Positions 28,393 through 36,797 of a stretch of DNA of 64,000 bases are shown in pieces. The stretch comes from Leeia speluncae (GTDB lineage Bacteria > Pseudomonadota > Gammaproteobacteria > Burkholderiales > Leeiaceae): contig NZ_JAJBZT010000007.1 of assembly GCF_020564625.1 (NCBI RefSeq), positions 62,001 through 126,000 of the forward strand, given 5' to 3'. Position 1 is the stretch's first letter; every line of letters starts with the position of its first letter. The notes beneath the pieces are model-generated. The model ran no database searches. It saw only the letters and a program-made list of their open reading frames with translations, and was not told the origin of the DNA. A program made the translations under genes and the position numbers.

Positions 28393-29952
28393 ATGCCACA
28401 AAATAAGTTTAGCGTTTCTACGTTACTTAGTTTTGTGGCATTTTTCTATTTGGCCTTAATGATTGCGTGGCCTTTAACGCGTTTGTTGTTTGATTATCCA
28501 ATTAGCTTGGATCTTCTCCAAGATAGTTATTATTGGAAAAGAGTCGGTATCACTGTTTTTCAGGCGAGCCTTGCTGCATGTTTGTGCGTGGTGATCGCCT
28601 TACCTGTTGCTTGGATATTGTCTGAGTATCGTCCGAAGTGGGCACGACTTTTTCTGCGTTTGGTGTTACTGCCTTATCTTATGCCAACGATTGTTGGCTC
28701 CCTCGCCATTTTGGCACTTGCTGGTCCGCGAGGTTGGTTTCCTATTTTACCGTCAGAGGGCTTTTTGCCGCTGATGTGGGGGTACGTTTTTTATAACCTT
28801 GGGATTAGTATTTGGACAATTTACCAAGCATTGCAACGTGTTTCGTCGAATCAAATTTCAGCGGCAAAGGTATTGGGCGCCTCAGGTTGGCAGATTAAGC
28901 GACGTATTATTTGGCCCGCTATAAAAAATGCAGTGTTGGCATCTTGGCTGTTAGCCTTTTTATTTTGTGGCACCAGTTTTGGGGTTGCCTTACTGCTAGG
29001 TGGGCGAGAGTGGGCAACCTTAGAAGTTGAAATATATGAGCTAACCGCATTACAGCTAGATTTACCCTCTGCAGCTTTTGTTGCGCTTATTCAACTCTTT
29101 ATGTGCGCATTGGTTGTCTATGCCTATGCCAAATTGTCTTTGCCGGTAAAAGCTGAGCGACAATTAGCATTTAAGCAGGTTGGCATCCAACGTACGATGC
29201 GGTGGTTTTATTACTTGCCCATTCTAGTTGCTGCGATCATCTCAATTGCCCCAATGGTTGGCTTGGTCGTTAAATCGTTACTCGGTGGTTATCAAGTTTA
29301 TCTCGCTATTTTTCAGGATGAAGCGTTTTATCCTGCACTTAAAAATAGTCTGTTCTTTACGGGATTAAGCCTGCCTTGTATTAGTGTGATTGGTTTAATT
29401 GTTGCGAGTCAGGTGCGAAAGGGCGGCACACTAAAACTGTTAGTGACATACTCTCCTTATCTAATCTCCTCCTCTTTGCTCGCATTAGCATTGTTGGTTG
29501 CTTATCCTTCCTTTATTGCTAGTCTGTGCTTGCTGATCGCGGGTTATGTTTTGTTGGCTTATCCTTTAATGGCGAGACAGGTTTCATTGGCTTGGGGGCA
29601 ACTACCTCCTAGGTTAGGTGAGGCAGCCCATTCTTTAGGCGCTAGTCGAGGCCAGTCTTTTTGGCGAATCGATGTTCCCATTCTATTACCAGCAATACAG
29701 TCTGGATTAGCGTTTGCTGCGGCGACTACGCTGGGTGAGTTTGCCGTTACCTTGTTTTTATCAAGACCAGAATGGACGACGATTACAACGCTGATTTATG
29801 AAAAACTAGGGAAGCCGGGTATTGCCAATTTTAATCAAGCATTAGCCTTATCTGTCCTTCTATTGGTAGTTTCAACTGCTGTGTTTTATCTAATTAACTT
29901 ACCGATTTTGAGATGGGTACGCAAAGGAGCCGCTTTTGTTAACCGTTCATGA
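28393..29952 (+). CDS. thiP: Thiamine ABC transporter permease
   Basis: The 519-residue membrane protein has about twelve hydrophobic helices and two binding-protein-dependent permease modules. The EAA-type loops are seen near residues 160-190 (AAKVLGASGWQIKRRIIWP) and near 415-440 (EAAHSLGASRGQSFWRIDVP). The fused two-module form is typical of ThiP. I chose ATG 28393 (MPQNKFSV), which has AGGA upstream; ATGs at 28342 and 28381 are in frame but lie in or very near thiB. It overlaps thiQ by 17 bases. Confidence 0.94.
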   Translation: MPQNKFSVSTLLSFVAFFYLALMIAWPLTRLLFDYPISLDLLQDSYYWKRVGITVFQASLAACLCVVIALPVAWILSEYRPKWARLFLRLVLLPYLMPTIVGSLAILALAGPRGWFPILPSEGFLPLMWGYVFYNLGISIWTIYQALQRVSSNQISAAKVLGASGWQIKRRIIWPAIKNAVLASWLLAFLFCGTSFGVALLLGGREWATLEVEIYELTALQLDLPSAAFVALIQLFMCALVVYAYAKLSLPVKAERQLAFKQVGIQRTMRWFYYLPILVAAIISIAPMVGLVVKSLLGGYQVYLAIFQDEAFYPALKNSLFFTGLSLPCISVIGLIVASQVRKGGTLKLLVTYSPYLISSSLLALALLVAYPSFIASLCLLIAGYVLLAYPLMARQVSLAWGQLPPRLGEAAHSLGASRGQSFWRIDVPILLPAIQSGLAFAAATTLGEFAVTLFLSRPEWTTITTLIYEKLGKPGIANFNQALALSVLLLVVSTAVFYLINLPILRWVRKGAAFVNRS

Positions 29953-30886
29953 GCTGAGTAAGACATATTTGGGTGCAACTAAACCTGCCGTTCATCAGAT
30001 TTCATTTTCGCTTGAAAAAGGGGATACGCTTGCATTATTAGGGCCGAGTGGTTGTGGGAAAACCACGGTACTTAGATTACTTGCTGGTTTAGAACTACCA
30101 GACGCTGGAGAGATTTCTTTTGCTGGCACTCGCTTAGATCTACTCTCGGTAGCAAATCGTAAAATTGGTTTCGTCTTTCAGGATTATGCCTTGTTCCCTC
30201 ATTTAACTGTTTGGGAAAACGTGGCATTTGGCTTAAGTATGCAAGGGGTTTCTTCGGCTAGTTTGAAGGAGAGGGTTGATAACTGGCTAGTGAGGTTGCG
30301 AATTGCAGATCTCGCTGAGCGTTACCCGAATGATATTTCAGGTGGTCAACAACAGCGCGTAGCCGTCGCAAGAGCCATGGCTCCTGAGCCGCAGCTTTTG
30401 TTGCTAGATGAGCCTTTTTCAAATTTGGACGCTCAGCTAAGAGAGGACTTACAGCAACAGTTACGCGCTTTACTGAAGGGCTCTGGGCAAACTTCTATTT
30501 TTGTAACGCATGACCAGCAAGAAGCTTTTTATCTGGCAGATCAAATGTTGATCATGAATGAAGGCCTTTGTGTGGTTGCTGGTGTTGCAGATGATTTATA
30601 TAGCCAACCAAAAAATGAGTGGGTAGCAGGCTTCCTTGGTCATAAGAATATAAAAAATGCTACCTTATGGCCTGATGAGGCATTTGGTTTTGATGGGGAA
30701 CCAACCGCTAAAATAGAAGCGCTTCATTTCCAAGGCAATAATCTTACTGTAGAGGTGATTGCCTTGGACGAACGTTGGGTGTTGTCTCTTTCACGAAGAG
30801 AGTGGATTGCACTAGGACGACCAACTGCCGGCTCGCTTATTCCGCTCTCTGTTGATGTAACGAAAGCAGTTGCTCTTACTGCTTAA
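29936..30886 (+). CDS. thiQ: Thiamine ABC transporter ATP-binding protein, extended C-terminus
   Basis: The 316-residue ABC ATPase has Walker A GPSGCGKTT near residue 37, Q-loop VFQDYALFPH, signature SGGQQQRVAVARA near 135, Walker B LLLLDEPFSNLD and switch His in FVTHDQQEA. ThiQ proteins are usually about 230 residues. Here about 80 extra residues after position 235 resemble the TOBE-like tail of Fbp/Pot-type transporters (IEALHFQGNNLTVEVIAL). Context with ThiB, ThiP and the TPP riboswitch fixes the substrate. Translation starts at TTG 29936, with AAAGGAG eight bases upstream, inside the end of thiP. Confidence 0.92.
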   Translation: MLTVHELSKTYLGATKPAVHQISFSLEKGDTLALLGPSGCGKTTVLRLLAGLELPDAGEISFAGTRLDLLSVANRKIGFVFQDYALFPHLTVWENVAFGLSMQGVSSASLKERVDNWLVRLRIADLAERYPNDISGGQQQRVAVARAMAPEPQLLLLDEPFSNLDAQLREDLQQQLRALLKGSGQTSIFVTHDQQEAFYLADQMLIMNEGLCVVAGVADDLYSQPKNEWVAGFLGHKNIKNATLWPDEAFGFDGEPTAKIEALHFQGNNLTVEVIALDERWVLSLSRREWIALGRPTAGSLIPLSVDVTKAVALTA

Positions 30887-30895
30887 TCACGGCAT

Positions 30896-31429
30896 TTACT
30901 TCATTAAATGCTTAAAATATTCTTCCAATTTATGTAACTTTGGATGAATAACCGCTTGGCAATAGGGTTGGTATGGGTTTTTATTAAAATACCCAAAGTG
31001 ATAAGACTCTGCTGGATAGAACGTGCTTGCTTTACTGACCTCTGTCACAATCGGGTTTGGAAAGTAACGTCCATTATCCAACTGCTGAATCACTTCGCTT
31101 GCCGTACTTTCCTGATCTTCATCATGGCAAAAAATAGCAGAGCGATATTGCGTGCCTGTATCGTGACCTTGTCTATTAAGGGTGGTTGGATCATGCGTCG
31201 CAAAAAACACCATCAATAAAGCTTTAAAGTCGATAATTTCTGGTTGGTAGTGGATTTGAATGACTTCTGCGTGCCCGGTCACCCCGGTACAGACTGCTTT
31301 ATAGTCTGGGCTATCGGTGTGCCCCCCCATATAACCAGGGGCAATTGTGACAACACCTTGTAATCTGGCAAATACGGCCTCTGTACACCAAAAGCAGCCG
31401 CCCGCTAGGGTTGCAATTTGTTGATTCAT
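30896..31429 (-). CDS. msrA: Peptide-methionine (S)-S-oxide reductase
   Basis: The 177-residue protein has the MsrA active-site motif GGCFWCTEAVF near residue 11, with the catalytic cysteine, then GYMGGHTDSPDY, VCTGVTGHAEV and FFATHDPTTLNRQGHDTGTQYRS. It reduces the S-epimer of methionine sulfoxide in free or protein-bound form with thioredoxin. It is convergent with thiQ, with only nine bases between the stops. A separate MsrB is not seen in the window. Confidence 0.96.
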   Translation of the reverse strand: MNQQIATLAGGCFWCTEAVFARLQGVVTIAPGYMGGHTDSPDYKAVCTGVTGHAEVIQIHYQPEIIDFKALLMVFFATHDPTTLNRQGHDTGTQYRSAIFCHDEDQESTASEVIQQLDNGRYFPNPIVTEVSKASTFYPAESYHFGYFNKNPYQPYCQAVIHPKLHKLEEYFKHLMK

Positions 31430-31566
31430 TTTTATTACCTTCCCAAACTATTTACATTCAAGTATATACCGCTAATAGCGACTTGCCATCTAGATTGCTA
31501 CATGGTTTTTCTGACCATGCTCACGTAAAATACGTTCAAATTTAATTTATGTTGATAGGTTGTTGA

Positions 31567-31770
31567 ATGAGTGATCGTCCAGATTCACCCTGTGTTGCTT
31601 TGTGCTCTACGGCACTTGGTGATGAAGTTTGCCAAGGATGCGGCCGAACGTTTGTCGAGGTTGCTAATTGGGTGTTAATGACAGACGATGAAAAAGAACT
31701 AGTGTGGCAGCGCTTAACGTTAGCGTGGCAATCAATTGGTCAAACACCGCCATGGGTATCGGATAAATGA
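31567..31770 (+). CDS. DUF1289 domain protein
   Basis: The 67-residue protein has the DUF1289 cysteine pattern: SPCVALC, then VCQGCGRTFVEVANW. The four cysteines suggest a small metal or iron-sulfur site, though this is unproven. Its stop overlaps the start of dusC (ATGA), so the two are translationally coupled; DUF1289 genes are often found beside RNA-modification or redox genes. No defined function. Confidence 0.85.
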   Translation: MSDRPDSPCVALCSTALGDEVCQGCGRTFVEVANWVLMTDDEKELVWQRLTLAWQSIGQTPPWVSDK

Positions 31771-32741
31771 AGATTGTTTTTGCCCCAATGGAAGGGGTGG
31801 CCGATGCATTGATGCGTGAGGTGGTTACGCAATTATCTCCAGTGGATTGGTGTGTAACCGAATTTATCCGTGTTACGGGTACTTTACTTCCTGCAAGGCA
31901 GTTTTATCGCGTGATGCCAGAATTAAAAAATGCTGGCAAAACGCAGGCGGGTGTACCTGTAAAAGCGCAACTATTAGGTAGTGATGCTATTTGTATGGCA
32001 GATAATGCGGCGAGAGTCGCAGAACTGGGTTCTTTTGCGGTAGATCTTAATTTTGGATGCCCCGCAAAATTAGTGAATAAACACGGTGGCGGAGCCATCT
32101 TATTAGATCATCCGGAAGTGCTGTATTCCATTGTGTCAGAGGTAAGGCGCGCAGTACCTAGTCATATTCCCGTCACCGCTAAAATGCGCTTGGGAGTGAA
32201 AGATACCTCATTAACACTAGACTGTGCCAAAGCATTGGAAAGCGCAGGCGCGGCGGAATTAGTGGTGCATGCTAGAACTAAGGTGGATGGATATCGCCCA
32301 CCAGCGCATTGGGAATGGATTGGACGAATTGCAGATCATGTTTCGATCCCAGTGATCGCGAATGGCGAAGTGTGGACCGTCGAAGATTATCTAAAGTGCA
32401 AATCTGTTTCGGGTATCGATGACATTATGATTGGACGAGGCCTGCTTTCAAGACCCGACCTGGCAAAACAAATACGCTATCACCTAAATGGGCAATCAGT
32501 AGAAGAAGCTTGGTTGGCATGGGAAAGCCTTTGGCCTATCTTTCAGACATATTTTGAGCTAATTTGTGGAAAAGTAGAGCCCAAATTCGCCGGTGGTCGG
32601 TTTAAACAATGGCTTGGCTACCTTCGAAAAGGATATTCACAGGCCGAGAGTTTTTTTATGTTGGTTCGCCCGATGAGCCATCCAACAGAAATTCGAGCTT
32701 TTCTAGCATCACTTAATCAACCAATGGAGCAAGTATCATGA
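31767..32741 (+). CDS. dusC: tRNA-dihydrouridine(16) synthase
   Basis: The 324-residue flavoprotein begins with the Dus motif MKIVFAPMEGVADALMR. It contains LNFGCPAKLVNKHGGGAIL near residues 93-111 with the catalytic cysteine, VTAKMRLG, VVHARTK, and VIANGEVW. The N-terminal VTEFIRVTGTLLP and the C-terminal region RFKQWLGYLRKGY fit the DusC group, which modifies U16. It is embedded in an ATGA-coupled trio with DUF1289 upstream and the cysteine-cluster gene downstream. Confidence 0.93.
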   Translation: MKIVFAPMEGVADALMREVVTQLSPVDWCVTEFIRVTGTLLPARQFYRVMPELKNAGKTQAGVPVKAQLLGSDAICMADNAARVAELGSFAVDLNFGCPAKLVNKHGGGAILLDHPEVLYSIVSEVRRAVPSHIPVTAKMRLGVKDTSLTLDCAKALESAGAAELVVHARTKVDGYRPPAHWEWIGRIADHVSIPVIANGEVWTVEDYLKCKSVSGIDDIMIGRGLLSRPDLAKQIRYHLNGQSVEEAWLAWESLWPIFQTYFELICGKVEPKFAGGRFKQWLGYLRKGYSQAESFFMLVRPMSHPTEIRAFLASLNQPMEQVS

Positions 32742-33070
32742 GTAATGAGTGTATGAGTTGTGGTGCTTGCTGCGCGGCATTTAAAGTCACCTTTCACCGC
32801 TCGGAAAGAGACGATGAGCCTTGGGGTAAAGTGCCATATGGTTTGGCGGATGATGAAACCGATTCTTTATGCCGCATGAGGGGGACGGATTATGCCCGCC
32901 CAAGATGCGTCGCACTGATTGGCAAAGTAGGGGAGTCTGTTCGATGCGGTATTTACGAAGAGCGCCCCTCTCCGTGTAGAGAGTTTGCGCCGATGTCTGC
33001 TGTTGGGGTCTTTATTCCTGCCTGTAATCGGGCCCGTAGCACACATGGATTACCTCCTCTACCATTATAA
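32738..33070 (+). CDS. YkgJ family cysteine cluster protein
   Basis: The 110-residue protein begins MSNECMSCGACCAAFKVTF, the CxxCxxCC pattern of the YkgJ/UPF0153 family, which is predicted to bind iron-sulfur or zinc. Further cysteines occur in SLCRMRG, RCVALIG, RCGIYEERPSPCREF and PACNRAR. The start overlaps the dusC stop by ATGA. Function is unknown; the coupled expression with dusC suggests a metal-related accessory role, which is inference. Confidence 0.85.
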   Translation: MSNECMSCGACCAAFKVTFHRSERDDEPWGKVPYGLADDETDSLCRMRGTDYARPRCVALIGKVGESVRCGIYEERPSPCREFAPMSAVGVFIPACNRARSTHGLPPLPL

Positions 33071-33107
33071 AACGCCAATCCAGCCTATCTAAACAGAGTA
33101 AATGATA

Positions 33108-34295
33108 ATGCGTGAACCAAATAACCCGCTTCACCTAGATACCTTGTTGCTACATGGGGATGTAGGGGATGATGTGTCGATTGTGCCGCCTATTTATTAT
33201 TCGGCAACGTTTCGTGCGGAGGATGCATCTGCCTTTGCCGAAATGGCAAATACCCCCCGTCACAGCCGCTATTACACCCGCTATGGTAACCCTGTTCATG
33301 ACCGTGTCGCTGCGATACTGGCGCAATTAGAAGGAACTGATACCGCATTGCTAACGGGGGCCGGAATGGGCGCAATCAGCACGGCGGTGTTAGCGCTTGT
33401 CTCCGCAGGGGATCATGTCGTGGCGCAAACGCGGCATTACATGAGTACAACGAAGCTTTTCGATGAAGTACTGCCTAGATTTGGCGTGACCGTTACCTTG
33501 GTTGAACAAACAAATGTTGAAGCTATTGCCGCAGCGATTCAAGACAACACTCGCTTGATTATGCTGGAAACACCGGCAAACCCAACGCTTCAACTAACTG
33601 ATTTATCTGCTATTGCCGATATTGCGAAACAAAATGGGATATTGACCATTGCGGATAACACCTTGGCCAGCCCTGTAAACCAGCAACCGCATCATCTCGG
33701 TATTGATATTGTGGTTCATAGTGCCACCAAGTATCTAGGTGGCCATCACGATATTACAGCGGGTGTTATTTGCTGCAACCATGAGTTGGGCGAAAAAATT
33801 TGGTCGATGCATACGACTTTAGGTTCTGTGTTATCTCCCATGGATGCTTGGCTGCTACTACGTGGGTTACGTACACTAAGCGTAAGGGTAGAGCGGATTA
33901 ATCAAAATGCATTGGCACTGGCCAATTGGCTAGCTGTCCATCCATTGATTGAGTCCGTCTACTACCCAGGGTTAACGTCTCATCCACAACATGAACTAGC
34001 AAAACGACAAATGTCTGGTTTTGGTGCTGTTATTGCATTTGCGGTAAAAGGGGGTTATCAGGAAACTAGTCAGTTTGTTTCTAACGTAAAACTAGCTACC
34101 CATGCTGTGAGCTTGGGGGGCGTGGATTCTTTACTGGTTCATACCGCCGCGATGTGGTCTGGCACAATGAATGAAGAGCAAATGAAGGCGGCTAATATTC
34201 CGCCTAATTTTGTACGGATGTCTGTTGGCTTGGAGCATATTCAAGATCTTCAAGCAGATTTGGATAGGGCATTACGGTTAAGCCAACCTCAATAA
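33108..34295 (+). CDS. Trans-sulfuration family PLP enzyme (cystathionine gamma-synthase/lyase-like)
   Basis: The 395-residue protein is a Cys/Met-metabolism PLP enzyme. It shows YTRYGNPVHDRV near residue 60, TGAGMGAISTAVLALVSAGDHVV, ETPANPTLQ, IADNTLASPVNQQP and the PLP lysine in HSATKYLGGHHD near 208. The family includes cystathionine gamma-synthase, cystathionine beta/gamma-lyase and methionine gamma-lyase; the exact reaction is not decidable by eye. ATG 33108 was chosen for better spacing to GAG upstream; ATG 33102 is equally in frame. A terminator follows. Confidence 0.88.
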   Translation: MREPNNPLHLDTLLLHGDVGDDVSIVPPIYYSATFRAEDASAFAEMANTPRHSRYYTRYGNPVHDRVAAILAQLEGTDTALLTGAGMGAISTAVLALVSAGDHVVAQTRHYMSTTKLFDEVLPRFGVTVTLVEQTNVEAIAAAIQDNTRLIMLETPANPTLQLTDLSAIADIAKQNGILTIADNTLASPVNQQPHHLGIDIVVHSATKYLGGHHDITAGVICCNHELGEKIWSMHTTLGSVLSPMDAWLLLRGLRTLSVRVERINQNALALANWLAVHPLIESVYYPGLTSHPQHELAKRQMSGFGAVIAFAVKGGYQETSQFVSNVKLATHAVSLGGVDSLLVHTAAMWSGTMNEEQMKAANIPPNFVRMSVGLEHIQDLQADLDRALRLSQPQ

Positions 34296-34319
34296 ACGGT
34301 AAGCTCAAGTAGTAAAGAA

Positions 34320-34352
34320 AAAGGCGATTTCAATTTGAAAATCGCCTTTCTT
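34320..34352. terminator. Bidirectional terminator
   Basis: AAAGGCGATTT pairs with AAATCGCCTTT around an 8-base loop, between the convergent PLP enzyme gene and the copper chaperone gene. Confidence 0.85.
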
Positions 34353-34380
34353 ACCGCTTCATTTTTGTACTGTATGCAGC

Positions 34381-34833
34381 TTAGTGCATGCTATCTGCTG
34401 CTTCTACATACACTTCTACTTTTACATCACCCGCTTCTTTAAAGTGAAGCGTTACAGGGAATTTATCCCCTTTTTTCATCTGCTTCTTCACGCCAAACAT
34501 CATCACATGGTAACTTTGTGGTTTAAAGTCTACTGTTGCTTTCGGTAAGATGCTTACCTCTCCAACTGGGCGCATTTTCATCACGCCACCTTCATTTAGG
34601 TGGGTATGTAGTTCCATTTTTTCTGCAACTTCGGGGTTACTTACGGATTGTAAACTGTCTGATTTGCTGCCTGAATTCTCTATTTTGAAATAGACCGCTC
34701 CCATATTCATTCCCGCCATGGTTTCTCTAGACCAAGGGTGATGAATCACTAATTCACCCGCTTTAAATTCATGTGCAAAGGTTGTTGTAGATGCTAAGAG
34801 TGCTGCTGCGATACATAGTTTTCTGAAAAACAT
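34381..34833 (-). CDS. Periplasmic copper chaperone, PCu(A)C family
   Basis: The 150-residue precursor has a signal peptide ending TTTFA. The mature domain carries the copper site of PCu(A)C proteins: MELHTH, then VMKMRPV ten residues on, and YHVMMFGV about 20 residues later (Met and His ligands). These proteins deliver Cu(I) to the CuA/CuB sites of cytochrome oxidase. No Sco or oxidase gene is adjacent. It is divergent from the HAD phosphatase gene. Confidence 0.92.
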   Translation of the reverse strand: MFFRKLCIAAALLASTTTFAHEFKAGELVIHHPWSRETMAGMNMGAVYFKIENSGSKSDSLQSVSNPEVAEKMELHTHLNEGGVMKMRPVGEVSILPKATVDFKPQSYHVMMFGVKKQMKKGDKFPVTLHFKEAGDVKVEVYVEAADSMH

Positions 34834-34968
34834 GGGTTGTGCCTATTTCTTATTTGTGTGTATGAGTCAATGCACGAAGCTTACTTGATTTTGCTGACGT
34901 TGAGGTGTGACATATTGACGCAAAATGTTAGCCGTTCTGGCTGAAAAGCATGAAGGTTGAGATAAGTT

Positions 34969-34982
34969 TGGTCGATTGACCA
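34969..34982. repeat. Inverted repeat in the PCu(A)C / HAD intergenic region
   Basis: TGGTC, spacer GATT, then GACCA form a 5-base inverted repeat, flanked outside by TT and the related CCAAA. It lies in the 232-base divergent region, about 85 bases before the HAD start. It may be an operator; a chance occurrence cannot be excluded. Confidence 0.3.
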
Positions 34983-35065
34983 ATCCAAATGTAGTCTGAA
35001 TCTAGTCCATCAATGCGAGAGGGTTCAGTTACAATTCTATTTTCGAACCTGCTAAAGCAAATGTT

Positions 35066-35860
35066 ATGTATCCACTTATTGCCTCTGATTTAGATGGCAC
35101 GCTACTAGATGAAAATCATCGTATTAATGATTTTACAGCGGACGTACTTAACCAATATTTAGCCTTAAAAACCGAGTTAGTATTAGCTACAGGCCGTCAT
35201 CATCTCGATGTAAGAGGGATAACCGGTAAGCTAAACAAACAACCTTGGTTAATTACCTCTAATGGCGCTACATTGCACAGCCCAAGTGGTGAACTAATGT
35301 TCAAAGCAACGGTTGAAAAATGGATTGTAGAAACCCTGATCAAAGAATTTCACGCGAATGACGCGGTTTGGTTAAATATCTACCATGAAGATGCTTGGCT
35401 AATTAACAAAGAAGCAAAAGGTCTGGAGGAATACCACGCAGAGTCTGGCTTCTTTTATGAAATTCAGGATTTAAGCAAACACACAGGCGATGATGTACTG
35501 AAAGTGTTGCTAGTGGGGGATCATGAGGGATTAAAAGAAATAGAACCTTACCTGCGCTCTAATTTCTCTGATCATGCCCACATTACTTTTTCAGCAGATA
35601 CATGCCTAGAAGTCATGCCCAAATCGACAAGCAAGGGCTCGACACTAAAGCATTTGTTAGCGCACCTAAACATCCACGCGAGTGATTGTATTGCATTTGG
35701 TGATCATCTAAATGATATAGAAATGCTACAAACCGTGGGAACCGCTTGTGTAATGAAAAATGCGACTAAAGGGCTAGTGGATGCTGTGCCCACCGCTAAA
35801 CGCATTGGTTTTCATTATGAGTCAGCCGTGGCTAATCGCTTATTAGATGCTTTGAAATAA
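35066..35860 (+). CDS. Cof-type HAD-superfamily phosphatase
   Basis: The 264-residue protein has HAD motif I as SDLDGTLLDENH at residue 7, motif II as ATGRHH near 43 and motif IV as FGDHLNDIEML near 213, with a C2-type cap between. The ending KSTSKGSTLKHLL and GTACVMKNATKGL is typical of Cof/YbiV/YidA sugar-phosphate or nucleotide phosphatases. The substrate is not predictable. The ATG at 35066 follows a short AAAGCAAA stretch. It converges on trmB across a terminator. Confidence 0.9.
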   Translation: MYPLIASDLDGTLLDENHRINDFTADVLNQYLALKTELVLATGRHHLDVRGITGKLNKQPWLITSNGATLHSPSGELMFKATVEKWIVETLIKEFHANDAVWLNIYHEDAWLINKEAKGLEEYHAESGFFYEIQDLSKHTGDDVLKVLLVGDHEGLKEIEPYLRSNFSDHAHITFSADTCLEVMPKSTSKGSTLKHLLAHLNIHASDCIAFGDHLNDIEMLQTVGTACVMKNATKGLVDAVPTAKRIGFHYESAVANRLLDALK

Positions 35861-35886
35861 AAAAGAGGGCCAGAAGGCCCTCTTTG
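35861..35886. terminator. Bidirectional terminator between HAD gene and trmB
   Basis: AAAGAGGGCC, loop AGAA, GGCCCTCTTT is a perfect 10-base stem, with A-residues on the left. It starts at the HAD stop codon. Confidence 0.92.
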
Positions 35887-35900
35887 ATGAAATGGTTGGA

Positions 35901-36620
35901 TTACTTCTTCGTAAACAACAAATCCCAAACGCCGTGACCAAGCCGGATACCTCTTTGCTCGAACTTGGTTAGTGGGCGCCACTCCGGTCTTGGTGCATAG
36001 CCATCAGCAGTATTTTGCAGTTGTTGTTCTGCAGATAACACTTCTAGCATTTGAATGGCGTAGTCTTCCCAATCTGTCGCGCAATGCAGATAACCACCTG
36101 GTTTTATATATTTCACCAGATTAGCGATAAATGGAGATTGGATTAGTCTACGTTTGTTGTGGCGCTTTTTGTGCCATGGATCAGGGAAGTAGATATGTAC
36201 ACCTGCTAGGCTCCCTTCTGGGATCATATCTCTTAATACTTCGACAGCATCATGCTGAATGATGCGAATATTATTTAGCGATTTTTCTTCAATAAGCTTT
36301 AATAAATTACCTACGCCTGGCGGGTGAATTTCAAGCGCAAGGTAATCTGTTTCTGGCGCTGCTGCAGCGATTTCTGCTGTCGCTCCGCCCATGCCAAATC
36401 CAATTTCCAGTACACATGGTGCTTGCCGACCAAATGCAGCGTCTAACACAAGTTGCTTTTGTTCGTATGCGATGCCGTATGTTGGCCAGAGGTTATTCAG
36501 TGCACGTTGCTGACCTTCGGTCACTCGTCCTGCTCTACGGACAAAACTTTTAATGTGCCCATGCTCATTTTTAGTTTCTTCTGGCTGGGTTTCGATTGGA
36601 TCATTTGAAGACATGTTCAT
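35901..36620 (-). CDS. trmB: tRNA (guanine(46)-N7)-methyltransferase
   Basis: The 239-residue SAM-dependent methyltransferase has motif [11 protein letters not shown] near residue 69, [25 protein letters not shown], and the TrmB hallmark [16 protein letters not shown] near 155. The last part [16 protein letters not shown]-like segment is also typical. It makes m7G46 in the tRNA variable loop. I used ATG 36620 (MNMSSND); ATG 36614 is an alternative. The open frame continues upstream but without family similarity. It is divergent from the TorT-like gene. Confidence 0.94.
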   Translation of the reverse strand: MNMSSNDPIETQPEETKNEHGHIKSFVRRAGRVTEGQQRALNNLWPTYGIAYEQKQLVLDAAFGRQAPCVLEIGFGMGGATAEIAAAAPETDYLALEIHPPGVGNLLKLIEEKSLNNIRIIQHDAVEVLRDMIPEGSLAGVHIYFPDPWHKKRHNKRRLIQSPFIANLVKYIKPGGYLHCATDWEDYAIQMLEVLSAEQQLQNTADGYAPRPEWRPLTKFEQRGIRLGHGVWDLLFTKK

Positions 36621-36736
36621 AACACTTGAAAAAAATATTTCGCTATTGTACCGCATACTGATCAAGCATTTACAGAATGTAAGCAGGTCAAAAACTTGTT
36701 ATCAATTGAATATAGGCTACACTTTAAAAAATGAAC

Positions 36737-36753
36737 CATTAGTCAATCTAATG
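36737..36753. repeat. 17-bp inverted repeat upstream of the TorT-like gene
   Basis: CATTAG, spacer TCAAT, CTAATG form a perfect 6-base inverted repeat centred about 53 bases before the ATG at 36798, in the trmB/torT-like divergent region. The size and position suit a dimeric repressor or activator site. No regulator is identified. Confidence 0.4.
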
Positions 36754-36797
36754 TGCATATCTGTATTAAATGGGCGTAGGTTGTATAAAAGATAAAA

